Positions 53,644 through 62,693 of a stretch of DNA of 64,000 nt are shown one piece after another. Location: the NCBI RefSeq assembly GCF_023634845.1, contig NZ_JAMLJL010000007.1, forward strand, positions 1-64,000, in the 5' to 3' direction. Each line of letters begins with the position of its first letter. Position 1 is the stretch's first letter. Both the position numbers and the translations under genes were made by a program. Under the pieces are notes generated by a model. It was not told where the DNA came from. It ran no database searches and saw nothing but the letters and a program-made list of their open reading frames with translations. Origin of the DNA: Flavobacterium amniphilum (GTDB lineage: Bacteria > Bacteroidota > Bacteroidia > Flavobacteriales > Flavobacteriaceae).

Positions 53644-55122
53644 ATGAGCAAGAACTTAACGAAGCGTGCAGAAGATTACTCAAAATGGTATAACGAACTG
53701 GTTGTCAAGGCTGATTTAGCCGAGAATTCCGGTGTAAGAGGATGTATGGTTATCAAGCCCTACGGGTATGCTATCTGGGAAAAAATGCAGGCCGAATTGG
53801 ATAGAATGTTTAAAGAAACGGGACACAGTAATGCGTATTTTCCATTATTTGTGCCAAAAAGCATGTTTGAAGCGGAAGAGAAAAATGCTGAGGGATTTGC
53901 AAAAGAATGTGCCATTGTGACACACTACCGTTTGAAAAACGATGAATCAAAACCTGGAAAACTGATGGTGGATCCGAATGCGAAGCTGGAAGAGGAGTTG
54001 ATTGTTCGTCCAACCAGTGAAGCTATTATTTGGAGTACTTACAAGAACTGGGTGCAGTCGTATAGAGATTTACCATTGTTAATTAATCAATGGGCGAATG
54101 TGGTGCGTTGGGAAATGCGTACACGTTTGTTTTTACGTACTGCCGAGTTTTTATGGCAGGAAGGCCACACGGCGCACGCAACCAGACAGGAGGCGCTGGA
54201 TGAAACAGTGCAAATGATGAATGTGTATGCTGATTTTGTTGAAAACTTCATGGCGATTCCGGTGGTGAAAGGAGTGAAAACGGAAACTGAGCGTTTTGCC
54301 GGAGCAGATGAAACGTATTGTATTGAAGCATTGATGCAGGACGGAAAAGCGTTGCAGGCGGGAACGTCACATTTCTTAGGGCAGAACTTTGCAAAAGCTT
54401 TTGATGTTAAGTTTGCGAATCAGGAAGGTAAGCAAGAGCATGTTTGGGGAACTTCGTGGGGAGTTTCAACCCGTTTGATGGGAGCATTGGTAATGACGCA
54501 TTCTGATGATAACGGTTTGGTATTGCCGCCAAATTTAGCGCCTATCCAAGTGGTAATTGTGCCTATTTTTAAATCGGATGAAGAATTGGATAAGATTTCT
54601 GAAGTTGCAAAAGATTTACAGGCTAAATTCAGGAAGCTGGGTATTTCGGTCAAGTTTGATAACAGAACGACCCAAAAACCAGGTTTTAAATTTGCTGAAT
54701 GGGAGTTAAAAGGAGTGCCGGTGCGCATTGCAATTGGTCCGAAAGATTTGGAAAACGGAACATTTGAAGTGGCCCGTCGTGATACTTTGTCTAAAGAAGT
54801 GATTTCAGCAGCTGATGTTGCTGCTTATATAAATGATTTATTGGAAGAGATTCAGAAGAGTTTATATACAAAAGCATTTGATTACAGAAATTCCCATATT
54901 ACTGAAGTAAATTCATTTGATGAGTTTAAAGAAGTGTTAGAAGGTAAGGGTGGATTTGTGTCTGCGCATTGGGACGGAACGGCTGAAACCGAGGAAAAGA
55001 TTAAAGATTTGACTAAAGCAACGATTCGTTGTGTGCCTTTGGACAGAAAAGAGGAGTCAGGTGTTTGTATTTTGACCGGAAAACCTTCAAACGGAAGAGT
55101 CTTATTTGCAAAGGCTTACTAA
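53644..55122 (+). CDS. proS: Prolyl-tRNA synthetase, archaeal/eukaryal type
   Basis: 492 aa, too short for the bacterial ProRS with its editing insert, and of the ProS type 3 common in Bacteroidetes. Class II motifs: motif 1 near [10 protein letters not shown], motif 2 in [24 protein letters not shown], motif 3 region [16 protein letters not shown]. The anticodon-binding domain ([12 protein letters not shown]) and C-terminal Zn-like domain with CVPL and CILTGKP follow. Charges tRNA-Pro. Confidence 0.97.
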   Translation: MSKNLTKRAEDYSKWYNELVVKADLAENSGVRGCMVIKPYGYAIWEKMQAELDRMFKETGHSNAYFPLFVPKSMFEAEEKNAEGFAKECAIVTHYRLKNDESKPGKLMVDPNAKLEEELIVRPTSEAIIWSTYKNWVQSYRDLPLLINQWANVVRWEMRTRLFLRTAEFLWQEGHTAHATRQEALDETVQMMNVYADFVENFMAIPVVKGVKTETERFAGADETYCIEALMQDGKALQAGTSHFLGQNFAKAFDVKFANQEGKQEHVWGTSWGVSTRLMGALVMTHSDDNGLVLPPNLAPIQVVIVPIFKSDEELDKISEVAKDLQAKFRKLGISVKFDNRTTQKPGFKFAEWELKGVPVRIAIGPKDLENGTFEVARRDTLSKEVISAADVAAYINDLLEEIQKSLYTKAFDYRNSHITEVNSFDEFKEVLEGKGGFVSAHWDGTAETEEKIKDLTKATIRCVPLDRKEESGVCILTGKPSNGRVLFAKAY

Positions 55123-55161
55123 AAAATAAGAAAAAAATTTCAAAAAAAGTTGCGGGAGCTA

Positions 55162-55191
55162 TTGCAGAAATAAAAAATGTGTATATCTTTG
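55162..55191 (+). promoter_or_regulatory. Promoter of the tRNA-Glu pair
   Basis: TTG at 55162-55164, a 19-bp spacer, TATCTTTG at 55184-55191. This is a complete match to the Bacteroidetes promoter, 51 bp before the first tRNA. Confidence 0.7.
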
Positions 55192-55242
55192 CACTCGCAT
55201 TACAGAAATGAGCGCTCTTAATGAGAATCAGAGTAAGTAAAT

Positions 55243-55314
55243 GGCCCGTTCGTCTATCGGTTAGGACGCCAGGTTTTCATCCTGGTAAGAAGGGTTCGAT
55301 TCCCTTACGGGCTA
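55243..55314 (+). tRNA. tRNA-Glu (TTC)
   Basis: Acceptor arm GGCCCGT pairs with ACGGGCT. The anticodon stem CCAGG/CCTGG encloses the loop TTTTCAT, giving anticodon TTC (Glu), and the T loop is TTCGATT. 72 nt without encoded CCA (followed by CA A). Identical to the next tRNA, 32 bp downstream. Confidence 0.97.
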
Positions 55315-55346
55315 CAATTTTGAAATATTGAAATTAATAATGTGAT

Positions 55347-55418
55347 GGCCCGTTCGTCTATCGGTTAGGACGCCAGGTTTTCATCCTGGTAAGAAGGGTT
55401 CGATTCCCTTACGGGCTA
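55347..55418 (+). tRNA. tRNA-Glu (TTC), second identical copy
   Basis: Same sequence as the copy at 55243-55314 over all 72 nt, and the bases just outside match as well (ATGGCCC and CTACAA). It probably shares a primary transcript with the first copy. Confidence 0.97.
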
Positions 55419-55574
55419 CAAAATTAGTTGTAAATTAGTTTTATAAAATAAAGGCTTGTGTCTCGAGTCTTTGTTTTATTAGTTAAAACCAAAGTGATTG
55501 TATATGCAGTTGTGGGAGGTTTTTCTTTTTTAACTAGTAGTTTATAATAATTATTACAATTAAAATTAAAGAAA

Positions 55575-55826
55575 ATGGCAAATCATAAGTCAGCTCTAAA
55601 AAGAATCAGAAGTAACGAAAAGAAAAGAGTGTTAAACAGATATCAGCACAAAACTACGCGTAACGCTATCAAAGCAATCCGTGTAGCTACTGACAAAGCT
55701 GAAGCTGCTGCAAAATTATCAAGCGTTATCTCAATGATTGACAAATTAGCAAAGAAAAATATTATACACGATAATAAAGCTTCTAACTTGAAGTCTAAAT
55801 TAACTAGACACGTAGCTGCTTTATAA
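55575..55826 (+). CDS. rpsT: 30S ribosomal protein S20
   Basis: 83 aa, basic, helical, with the family start MANHKSALKRIRSNEKKRVLNR and the C-terminal NLKSKLTRHVAAL. S20 binds 16S rRNA early in 30S assembly. The 156-bp leader between the tRNA pair and rpsT shows no element I recognise, and a clear terminator follows. Confidence 0.98.
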   Translation: MANHKSALKRIRSNEKKRVLNRYQHKTTRNAIKAIRVATDKAEAAAKLSSVISMIDKLAKKNIIHDNKASNLKSKLTRHVAAL

Positions 55827-55851
55827 TTCAATTAGTGTTCAAAATTTACTC

Positions 55852-55879
55852 AAAAGCCTTGCATTTGCAGGGCTTTTTT
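55852..55879 (+). terminator. Terminator of rpsT
   Basis: AAAAGCCTTGCA folds back on TGCAGGGCTTTT with a 2-nt loop and one mismatch, followed by a T run. Confidence 0.8.
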
Positions 55880-55882
55880 GTT

Positions 55883-56653
55883 TTATACCCACGCTGGTTC
55901 TGTTTGTAGTTTACCTTCAAGGGTTTCAATCTTGTCTTTTACGGAGCCACCTTCAAAGAATAATATCATATTAAGTACCCATTGGAGAGTACGTACGGGA
56001 TTTAGAAGTTTAAAGCCAAGCGTTTCTATTTTTGCATCCCTTTCCTTTATTAATATTTCCCTTTTATCCGGATTTGAATTTAAATCATTGGCAAATAACC
56101 ATGCGCCGTCACGGGCTGTCTGAATGCTGAATTCGATTAGTTTATCATCCCATTGCTTAGCTAAAGGCATCAGTAGTTTGAATATTGGGGAAACACTGCC
56201 CATGTTTTGTTTGACATCATCAGTGAGTTCAGAAAGGAGGCTGTTGATGTGGTTAAAGTCGGATTTAATGGTATCGAGCGGATTGTTTTCGACTGTGTCG
56301 ACTGTAGCGATGCTTAAATCCAGATTGATATGTGCGTTGATTCCGGTTAATAAGTGCTGTAATACCAGGTGTTTTTTGGTAATGGCTTTGAATGATATCT
56401 TCCAGCTTTTTGAGATAGGTGTGTTGTTTTTATCGTCAAAATAGGCTTTAAAGTACCGGTTAGCAAAACGTACATCAAGTTTTTCCATGCGGGCATTGTC
56501 TTCAAAACGGTTGTTGAGTATGCCTTCCTTTACGCGGATGGTTACCTTTCGGTATAAAACTGCAAAATAACCTAACGGATTGTTATTGGCTTTGCATTCT
56601 TCCACAATGGTGTTTAAGATTTCTATGACTTCGTCTATGTTAGTTGCTTGCAT
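55883..56653 (-). CDS. DUF5995-like cytosolic protein
   Basis: 256 aa, no signal peptide, helical. Hallmarks resemble DUF5995 proteins: GYFAVLYRKVTIRVKEGI near residues 28-45, FANRYFKAYFDD, and LTGINAHINLDLSIA near 103-117 with a conserved His. The C-terminus has RTLQWVLNMILFFEGG. The function of the family is unknown. Convergent with rpsT and sharing its terminator region. Confidence 0.7.
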   Translation of the reverse strand: MQATNIDEVIEILNTIVEECKANNNPLGYFAVLYRKVTIRVKEGILNNRFEDNARMEKLDVRFANRYFKAYFDDKNNTPISKSWKISFKAITKKHLVLQHLLTGINAHINLDLSIATVDTVENNPLDTIKSDFNHINSLLSELTDDVKQNMGSVSPIFKLLMPLAKQWDDKLIEFSIQTARDGAWLFANDLNSNPDKREILIKERDAKIETLGFKLLNPVRTLQWVLNMILFFEGGSVKDKIETLEGKLQTEPAWV

Positions 56654-56789
56654 GTCAGTTAATTCTTCTAAATTTTTATAAATGTAAAAAAATATATTTA
56701 AGAAGCGGCGGGTTTTTTATCGGAAAGGACAGCAGATACTGTTTATTTATTATGTCTTAATTGTTAAGTATTTAGCCTTGAAATTAAAA

Positions 56790-56822
56790 TTGTTTTTTAT
56801 GTAAAAAATAATCGTACTTTTG
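56790..56822 (+). promoter_or_regulatory. Putative promoter of typA
   Basis: TTG at 56790-56792 and TACTTTTG at 56815-56822 with a 22-bp spacer, slightly long for the consensus. The TACTTTTG match ends 18 bp before the typA ATG, so the upstream in-frame start at 56820 cannot be used. Confidence 0.6.
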
Positions 56823-56840
56823 CACCACAAAAAAAATCAC

Positions 56841-58640
56841 ATGGAATCAATTAGAAATATTGCGATTATTGCGCACGTTGACCACGGTAAGACTACGTTG
56901 GTTGATAAAATCATGTATCACTGTCAGTTGTTCCGTGAGAACGAGAACACAGGTGATTTAATTTTGGATAACAATGACCTTGAACGCGAGCGCGGAATTA
57001 CAATTACTTCTAAGAACGTTTCGGTTACGTATAAAGGAACAAAAATCAACATTATCGATACTCCGGGCCACGCCGATTTCGGTGGGGAAGTAGAGCGTGT
57101 ATTGAACATGGCTGACGGTGTTTGTTTGTTAGTGGATGCTTTTGAAGGACCAATGCCACAAACGCGTTTCGTATTACAGAAAGCGATTGACTTAGGTTTG
57201 AAACCATGTGTGGTAATCAACAAAGTTGATAAAGAAAACTGTACACCGGAAGAAGTGCATGAAAAAGTATTCGATTTGATGTTTGAATTAGGCGCTACTG
57301 AGGAGCAGTTGGATTTCCCTACTGTTTACGGTTCGGCTAAGAACAACTGGATGAGTGATGATTGGAAAAACCAAACTGAAAACATCGAGCCTTTATTGGA
57401 TATGGTATTGAACAATGTGCCGGCTCCTAAAGTATCGGAAGGTACACCACAAATGCTGATCACTTCATTAGACTTCTCTTCGTTTACAGGACGTATTGCT
57501 ATCGGTCGTTTGCAAAGAGGTGTTTTGAAAGAAGGGATGAATGTTTCTTTGGTAAAACGTGACGGTGCGGTTGTAAAATCTAAAATTAAGGAACTACATA
57601 CTTTTGAAGGTTTAGGCCGTAAGAAAGTTGATGAAGTAGTTGCAGGAGATATTTGTGCTATTGTAGGATTGGAAGGATTTGAAATTGGTGATACTGTTGC
57701 TGATTTCGAAAACCCGGAAGCATTGGCAACCATTGCCATCGATGAGCCTACAATGAGTATGTTGTTCACGATTAACGATTCACCATTCTTTGGTAAAGAA
57801 GGTAAATTTGTTACTTCAAGACACGTAAAAGACAGATTGACTAAAGAATTAGAGAAAAACTTAGCGTTACGCGTTAATGAAACTGATTCTGCAGATAAAT
57901 TCATGGTATTCGGACGTGGTGTATTACACTTGTCGGTATTGATTGAAACAATGCGCCGTGAAGGATATGAGTTACAAATCGGGCAGCCACAGGTAATCAT
58001 CAAAGAAATTGACGGTGCTAAATGTGAGCCAATCGAAGAATTGACTATCGACTTACCGGAGAATGTTTCAGGTAAAGCGGTTGAATTCGTAACGATGCGT
58101 AAAGGTGAAATGTTAAGCATGGAGCCAAGAGGAGAGCGTATGATCATTAAGTTCATCATCCCTTCACGCGGTATCATCGGTTTACGTAACCAATTATTAA
58201 CTGCTACTGCAGGTGAGGCTATCATGGCACACCGTTTCCTTGAGTACCAACCGTACAAAGGAGAAATCGCAGGACGTATCAACGGATCATTGATTTCAAT
58301 GGAGAACGGTAAAGCAATTCCTTACTCTATTAACAAATTACAGGATCGTGGTAAGTTCTTCGTTGATCCGAATGAGGATGTGTATGAAGGTCAGGTAATC
58401 GGGGAGAACTCAAGAGGAGACGATATGGTGGTGAACATCACTAAAACGAAACAGTTAACCAACTTCCGTTCTGCGGGTGCTGATGATAAGACAAGAATTG
58501 TTCCTGCTATCAAATTTACTTTAGAGGAAGCATTAGAGTACATCCAGAAAGATGAGTACGTTGAAGTAACGCCTAAGTCACTTCGTTTACGTAAAATCTA
58601 TTTGAACGAAAATGACAGAAAGCGTAATAAAATTGCGTAA
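56841..58640 (+). CDS. typA: Translational GTPase TypA/BipA
   Basis: 599 aa counted from the ATG at 56841 (MESIRNIAIIAHVDHGKTTL). GTPase motifs are AHVDHGKTT, the switch sequence ERERGITI, DTPGHADF and NKVD. Domain II and the EF-G-like domains III and V follow, with the TypA-specific C-terminal region (GRINGSLISMENGKAI). TypA binds the 70S ribosome and aids assembly and stress growth. A strong terminator follows. Confidence 0.97.
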   Translation: MESIRNIAIIAHVDHGKTTLVDKIMYHCQLFRENENTGDLILDNNDLERERGITITSKNVSVTYKGTKINIIDTPGHADFGGEVERVLNMADGVCLLVDAFEGPMPQTRFVLQKAIDLGLKPCVVINKVDKENCTPEEVHEKVFDLMFELGATEEQLDFPTVYGSAKNNWMSDDWKNQTENIEPLLDMVLNNVPAPKVSEGTPQMLITSLDFSSFTGRIAIGRLQRGVLKEGMNVSLVKRDGAVVKSKIKELHTFEGLGRKKVDEVVAGDICAIVGLEGFEIGDTVADFENPEALATIAIDEPTMSMLFTINDSPFFGKEGKFVTSRHVKDRLTKELEKNLALRVNETDSADKFMVFGRGVLHLSVLIETMRREGYELQIGQPQVIIKEIDGAKCEPIEELTIDLPENVSGKAVEFVTMRKGEMLSMEPRGERMIIKFIIPSRGIIGLRNQLLTATAGEAIMAHRFLEYQPYKGEIAGRINGSLISMENGKAIPYSINKLQDRGKFFVDPNEDVYEGQVIGENSRGDDMVVNITKTKQLTNFRSAGADDKTRIVPAIKFTLEEALEYIQKDEYVEVTPKSLRLRKIYLNENDRKRNKIA

Positions 58641-58660
58641 GTAAGACATACATACAGATG

Positions 58661-58685
58661 AATCCGGCTTATGCCGGATTTTTTT
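58661..58685 (+). terminator. Terminator of typA
   Basis: AATCCGGC pairs with GCCGGATT around TTAT, followed by a T run. Confidence 0.85.
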
Positions 58686-58763
58686 ATGGGTTATTGTTGC
58701 TGAGTTATTGTTTACATTGTATTGGAACAGCAACCATACTGTAGTTATATACTACTTATATAG

Positions 58764-58991
58764 CACTTTGATACGGGTCAAGTACGGGTCAAGTACGGGT
58801 CAACCATTACTTTGATACTACTTTGATATGGCTTTAGTATGAGTCAAGTATGGGTCAAGTATGGGTCAACCATTACTTTGATACTACTTTGGTGTGGCTT
58901 TGGTATGGCTTTGGTATGGCTTTGGTATGGCTTTGGTATGGCTTTGGTATGGCTTTGGTATGGCTTTGGTATGGCTTTGGTATGGCTTTGG
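58764..58991. repeat. 11-bp-period minisatellite
   Basis: Nine units of TATGGCTTTGG (the first reads TGTGGCTTTGG) run from 58893 to 58991. Upstream, GGGTCAAGTAC-type units at 58775, 58786 and 58797, and again at 58841, 58852 and 58863, keep the same 11-bp phase, as do ACTTTGATACT units between them; a 66-bp block (6 x 11) is duplicated (CAACCATTAC at 58801 and 58867). It fills most of the gap between typA and the ACT gene. Frames through it are by-products. Confidence 0.9.
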
Positions 58992-59007
58992 CGAAAGTTT
59001 TATCTGG

Positions 59008-59403
59008 CTAATCTTCAGAAAAGCGGTTGAGTACTGTCATTGCTTTTTCTGCATCTTTTTTATCGACAAAAATATGGTCGTGGTAATAAGCAGCCACTAC
59101 GTTGCAGCTGATGTTTTCTTTTCCGAGTGCGGTAGAGAAGGCAGCAGTTAATCCTACGGCTTCTAAGGAAGAATGAACCGTCAGGGTAATCCATGAAGCC
59201 ACATAAGAATAATCAAGCCTTAATTCGTCAGCTATTTGCTTTTTTAATACCAGTGTTATGCCTTCTTCTTCCCTGAAATGGAAGAGTATGTCTTTAAAAC
59301 TTACTGAAGCATCATTTGGGACACTGCAAAATACATATTCCCCTTCATTAAGATGCGGTTTCATGGTTTTAAGTAAAATAGCTAAGTTTTTTTCGCCGGA
59401 CAT
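59008..59403 (-). CDS. ACT-domain protein
   Basis: Start taken at the ATG at 59403 (MSGEKNLAILLKTMKPHLN); the frame extends upstream into a dispersed repeat. About 131 aa. Residues 20-60 form one ACT-like half (EYVFCSVPNDASVSFKDILFHF, EEGITLVLKKQIADEL) and the C-terminal half reads WITLTVHSSLEAVGLTAAFSTALG, the ACT_7 type. These small proteins may bind amino acids; no ligand is known. The 3' end abuts the 11-bp repeats. Confidence 0.85.
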   Translation of the reverse strand: MSGEKNLAILLKTMKPHLNEGEYVFCSVPNDASVSFKDILFHFREEEGITLVLKKQIADELRLDYSYVASWITLTVHSSLEAVGLTAAFSTALGKENISCNVVAAYYHDHIFVDKKDAEKAMTVLNRFSED

Positions 59404-59453
59404 TTTTTTGGGATTAAAAGATTGAAGGATTGAAAGATTGGGCTTCGAGAGCA

Positions 59454-59468
59454 CTTCGACAGGCTCAG
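59454..59468. repeat. Dispersed repeat copy CTTCGACAGGCTCAG
   Basis: Exact 15-bp match, inverted, to 39395-39409 inside the radical SAM gene; a diverged relative lies at 34246-34260. It forms a common type of short dispersed repeat in Flavobacteria (recollection, not checked). A degenerate neighbour CTTCGAGAGC precedes it at 59443. Confidence 0.6.
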
Positions 59469-59504
59469 TGTATCAACTCATCCACCAATTGCAACATTAG
59501 GGGA

Positions 59505-60104
59505 TTATTGTTGTTTTTTGAGCGACAATAAGATTAATTCTTCGAATTGTTTGTCATTAAAAGTTTTCAGTGTGACGTAGTACCATTTATTTTCCGGTAT
59601 GTCTATGGTGAAAATGTCGTTCAGTTTATGCTTTTTTACAGCTTTTTCAAATTCAGGTACCATCATTCCGTCTGTGAACCAGTTTAAATCGCCGGTTTGG
59701 TTACTGTCCATTGTGTATTCTTTGGCCAAATCAGAAAAAGGAGTTCCTGATTTGTATTTTTCCAATATGGTTTTTCTGGATTTGTTTATGGCTTCCATTG
59801 ACAGTTTGTTTCCGTCAAGGTAAATATAGCTTACCCGGTGTGCGGTAATTTTTTTAGAACTGATTACTTTATACACCAGTGTTCCGTCATTGAAAACATC
59901 CCCGGTTTTCTTTCCGTTGAAAAATCCGGATTCGTTTGACGGGTCAATTTCCGGTATGATTGACCAGACCAATGCTTCTAATTCAGGGTTTTCGGTAGCA
60001 AAATCATTAGCCTGTTCAAAGGTATTGATGTTTTTGATTAGTGCTTCCTGTCCGAAACAACCGAATGATAAAAGTATGGCAGTCAGTATTGGTATGAATT
60101 TCAT
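59505..60104 (-). CDS. Parvulin-type peptidylprolyl isomerase, lipoprotein
   Basis: 199 aa with a signal and lipobox (LLSFGCFG, Cys 16). The C-terminal two thirds form a parvulin domain: HRVSYIYLDG, SGTPFSDLAKEYTMDSNQTGDLNWFTDGMMVPEFEKAV near residues 119-155, the usual rotamase core. It may help fold periplasmic or outer membrane proteins. It is shorter than SurA and lacks the chaperone domain. Confidence 0.88.
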   Translation of the reverse strand: MKFIPILTAILLSFGCFGQEALIKNINTFEQANDFATENPELEALVWSIIPEIDPSNESGFFNGKKTGDVFNDGTLVYKVISSKKITAHRVSYIYLDGNKLSMEAINKSRKTILEKYKSGTPFSDLAKEYTMDSNQTGDLNWFTDGMMVPEFEKAVKKHKLNDIFTIDIPENKWYYVTLKTFNDKQFEELILLSLKKQQ

Positions 60105-60131
60105 TGTTCTTTATTTAAAAATCCGAAGATA

Positions 60132-60671
60132 TCAATTTCTGTGACTAACGGGTGCCGTTTTGTGTTTTAATTTCTCCAATCTCCAGACAATATTTCCCGG
60201 TTCGGTTTTGGTGATTTTGAAGTTGTTTTTTTTCAGTGTGCGTTGGGAGGCGATGTTATCATCATCAGTTTCGGCGATAATTGCTTTTACGGTTTGATTT
60301 GTGAAGCACCATTTGGCCAATTCACCAACCGCTTCCGGCATGATGCCTTTTCCCCTGAAATCTTCAAAGGTTTCATAGCCTATTTCCACTTCGCCTTTCT
60401 CATTGGGTGTTCCTTTGAGGCAGATTTCGGCTGCGATGGCATTTTCCGCTTTTAAAATGATGACCCAAAAAGTATAGAAGAGGTTAGTGGTACTTTCGGT
60501 TTTGATATTGGGTAATACGTTGTTGATGATTTTGGTTTTGATCCGTTCGGTCATAACACGATTGTTCTGCAATAGTCCCATTTCTTTTTCCAAGGCATCG
60601 GGAATAATGTATTTTTCCATTTGGTCATGGCTAAGCGGAATGATTTGCAGTCGGAGAGAGTCGATCATCAT
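60132..60671 (-). CDS. GNAT-family N-acetyltransferase
   Basis: 179 aa, MMIDSLRLQIIPLSHDQMEKY start (the second Met is equally possible). The GNAT core is VEIGYETFEDFRGKGIMPEAVGELAKW near residues 98-124 with the acetyl-CoA loop FRGKGIM, then VKAIIAETDDDNIASQRTLKKNNF typical of the RimJ/RimL group. Substrate unknown. Confidence 0.9.
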   Translation of the reverse strand: MMIDSLRLQIIPLSHDQMEKYIIPDALEKEMGLLQNNRVMTERIKTKIINNVLPNIKTESTTNLFYTFWVIILKAENAIAAEICLKGTPNEKGEVEIGYETFEDFRGKGIMPEAVGELAKWCFTNQTVKAIIAETDDDNIASQRTLKKNNFKITKTEPGNIVWRLEKLKHKTAPVSHRN

Positions 60672-60702
60672 GATTTTTGGGATTGATGGAATTTTATTTT
60701 AA

Positions 60703-61539
60703 TTATTTCAGTTTTACTATTTTCTTTCTTTCATCGGCTTCTTCCGTTCTGTAAGTGATTTCAATCCGTTTCTTTTTGACTTTACGGACTAATCCTTTGA
60801 ATTCCTTTAATTGCTTTTCAAGTGCCTGATTGAGCGAATCATTTTCAGTCACAATAATTTTGTCTTCGGTTCCGAAAAGGCCGTATTGGTTGCAGGCTTC
60901 AGGTAAGTCGGGCAGTTGCCAGTCCCATATGTCGAAACTGTAGATTTCGGTCCATTGATTGTTTTTGTACGTTGCGATATGCCAGCTGTTCAAGTTGGAG
61001 TAGTCGGCATAATTGATTACATAGGATATTTCGTCGGTACCGTCGCCATTGAGATCCCCTTCGTTTTTTAAGTAGGAGAGACCGATTTGCTGTCCGTGGC
61101 CTGATACCATCATGGTGTCAATTTTGGTGTTGTTGGAAATTAAAAAAGACATAGGGTCTTTATTGATGGTAAGTGCTATTAATTGGCCCATATCACCCAG
61201 ATTGTCATAAAATTTATTGGTTTCTTTTTTCTCTTTGAGACTGTAAAAATGCTCGATCAGCTTTTCCTTTTTTCCGTCGCCGTTAAAGTCACCGTCTATG
61301 ACAAAGCGATAACCGAAAATTGGTTTGATATTCTTGGGTATTTTTTTCAGTTCTTCAGCTATCCAATCCATTGTTTCTTCCTCTTCTTTGGATTTCTTTT
61401 CAGCGGCTGTATCGGTTTTTTGTTTTAGGGCTGTTTTGTTTTCTTTTGACTTTATAGTATTATCGGCAGGGATTTCTTTCTTGCAGCTGATGAATAACAG
61501 GGTTGAAATCAGGAAAAGAAATGCGGTTGTGGGTTTCAT
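60703..61539 (-). CDS. Lipoprotein with FG-GAP/EF-hand-like calcium loops
   Basis: 278 aa with lipobox LLFISCKKE (Cys 19). After a Lys/Glu-rich linker (residues 25-55), the globular part carries two DxDxDG-type loops: DGDFNGDGKKEKL near 88 and GDLNGDGTDEISYV near 160. They resemble FG-GAP or VCBS calcium-binding loops. The C-terminus is basic (RKVKKKRIEITY). No enzymatic function seen. Confidence 0.75.
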   Translation of the reverse strand: MKPTTAFLFLISTLLFISCKKEIPADNTIKSKENKTALKQKTDTAAEKKSKEEEETMDWIAEELKKIPKNIKPIFGYRFVIDGDFNGDGKKEKLIEHFYSLKEKKETNKFYDNLGDMGQLIALTINKDPMSFLISNNTKIDTMMVSGHGQQIGLSYLKNEGDLNGDGTDEISYVINYADYSNLNSWHIATYKNNQWTEIYSFDIWDWQLPDLPEACNQYGLFGTEDKIIVTENDSLNQALEKQLKEFKGLVRKVKKKRIEITYRTEEADERKKIVKLK

Positions 61540-61588
61540 GGAAAGAACAGTTACTTTATTGTTATTTAAAGATCTTGAGATTATGTTT

Positions 61589-61720
61589 TTATTTAAGACT
61601 TAACGAAATAGGTGCAACGAGTGATGTATAATCTTCGTTGATTTTATCAATGTTCAAATTTAATTCATCGGTATTGTTTTCAGAATTGTTCCAGTAAATG
61701 CCATTTGTTTTTTTAATAAA
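61589..61720 (-). pseudogene. Decayed C-terminal fragment of a paralogue of the 62327 gene
   Basis: Reading on from the DUF4256 stop in the same frame, 43 codons stay open and contain NNTDELNLNIDKINEDYT, which aligns with STTDELDVNIDEIGGGFL of the small membrane-anchored protein at 62327-62623. There is no ATG in this frame, and the signal and membrane helix of the intact paralogue are missing. It is best read as a truncated copy. Confidence 0.6.
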
Positions 61721-62290
61721 TTAAACCCTCAGTGCACCTCGGAATCCCCTTACGGCATAATAAGACTGGGCTCCGTTGTGGTAGAGGAAAATTGTTCCGT
61801 AGCGGAATTCGGAGTACAGGGCGCCGCCTAATTTTCTGATCCCTTCAGGTGTTTTGATCCAGCTGGAGCTTTTGGTGTCAAATTTTCCAAGTGACTGCAA
61901 TTCCCGGTATTGTTCTTCGGTTAAGATGTCGATACCCATTTCAGTTGCCATATCGAGAGCGTTGTTTGACGGTTTGAATTCTTTTCTGGCGTCGAGTGCT
62001 TCCCGGTCATAACAGATGCTTCTGCGTCCTTTTGGCGTTTCGGGTGAACAATCGAAAAAGAGGTATTCGTCTGATTTAGTATCGTGACCAATGACATCCG
62101 GTTCCCCTCCGGTTTTTTCCATTTCGTTGAGCGACCATAGCTTATTTGGGTTGGCTTCCAATTTTGTTTGGATTGCTTCCCATTGCATTCCTTTGTGGCG
62201 GTTCATGTTGTTTTCGAAGCGTGTTTTCAGTAGGCTGTAGCATTCTTCACGCGCTTCAGGAGATAATTCTTTTGAATAGGATTTAGCCAT
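61721..62290 (-). CDS. DUF4256 domain protein
   Basis: 189 aa, no signal peptide. It matches DUF4256 over its length: LLKTRFENNMNRHKGMQWEAI near 18, GGEPDVIGHDTKSDEYLFFDCS near 61-82, LTEEQYRELQSLGKFDTKSSSW near 125, and LGGALYSEFRYGTIFLYHNGA near the end. The function of the family is unknown. Its stop is directly followed in frame by the paralogue remnant. Confidence 0.92.
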   Translation of the reverse strand: MAKSYSKELSPEAREECYSLLKTRFENNMNRHKGMQWEAIQTKLEANPNKLWSLNEMEKTGGEPDVIGHDTKSDEYLFFDCSPETPKGRRSICYDREALDARKEFKPSNNALDMATEMGIDILTEEQYRELQSLGKFDTKSSSWIKTPEGIRKLGGALYSEFRYGTIFLYHNGAQSYYAVRGFRGALRV

Positions 62291-62326
62291 GACAAGATTG
62301 TTTTATATTTTGTGATGCAGTCTTTT

Positions 62327-62623
62327 TTATTGCTGCTTGATCGTTACCGGAACCGGACCGCCGTGTGATAGAAATCCACCTCCGATTTCGTCTATGTTAA
62401 CATCCAGTTCATCAGTGGTTGAGATGCGGGTTATGGTAACATCTATAGAGCCGTCTTCGTTAACCGGAACCAGTCCGTAATTTTTGGGAGCAGTTGTAAT
62501 TGCTGTTTTTTCATTGCCTGATGCGTATGATTTCGGGACGATGTCAATGCTTTGTAGTGTTAGTACAGTTAAACATACGGCAATAATAGTCAGGACGGTT
62601 TTTGTGTACAGATCAGTTTTCAT
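62327..62623 (-). CDS. Small membrane-anchored protein
   Basis: 98 aa. One hydrophobic segment (VLTIIAVCLTVLTLQSID, residues 10-27) serves as an anchor or signal and is followed by IVPKSYASG. The rest is exported: TTDELDVNIDEIGGGFLSHGG near the end. Small proteins beginning MKTDLYTKTVLTIIA are widespread in Flavobacteria from memory, with no known function. A degraded relative lies at 61589-61720. Confidence 0.75.
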   Translation of the reverse strand: MKTDLYTKTVLTIIAVCLTVLTLQSIDIVPKSYASGNEKTAITTAPKNYGLVPVNEDGSIDVTITRISTTDELDVNIDEIGGGFLSHGGPVPVTIKQQ

Positions 62624-62693
62624 AATTGGTTTTATTGAGTTAATGAAACAGTATGACTTTTCGGTCTAACCAAATATAAGAAAAAACATAAAA

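Noticed and set aside
57326..58282. 318-codon frame antisense to typA
   Set aside because: It lies wholly within a confident typA gene and its composition is that of a complement frame.
58764..58991. CRISPR array
   Set aside because: The 11-bp units are directly contiguous with no spacers.
58839..59151. Frames rich in MALVWLWYGFG repeats
   Set aside because: They arise from the 11-bp repeat, which reads open in every frame.
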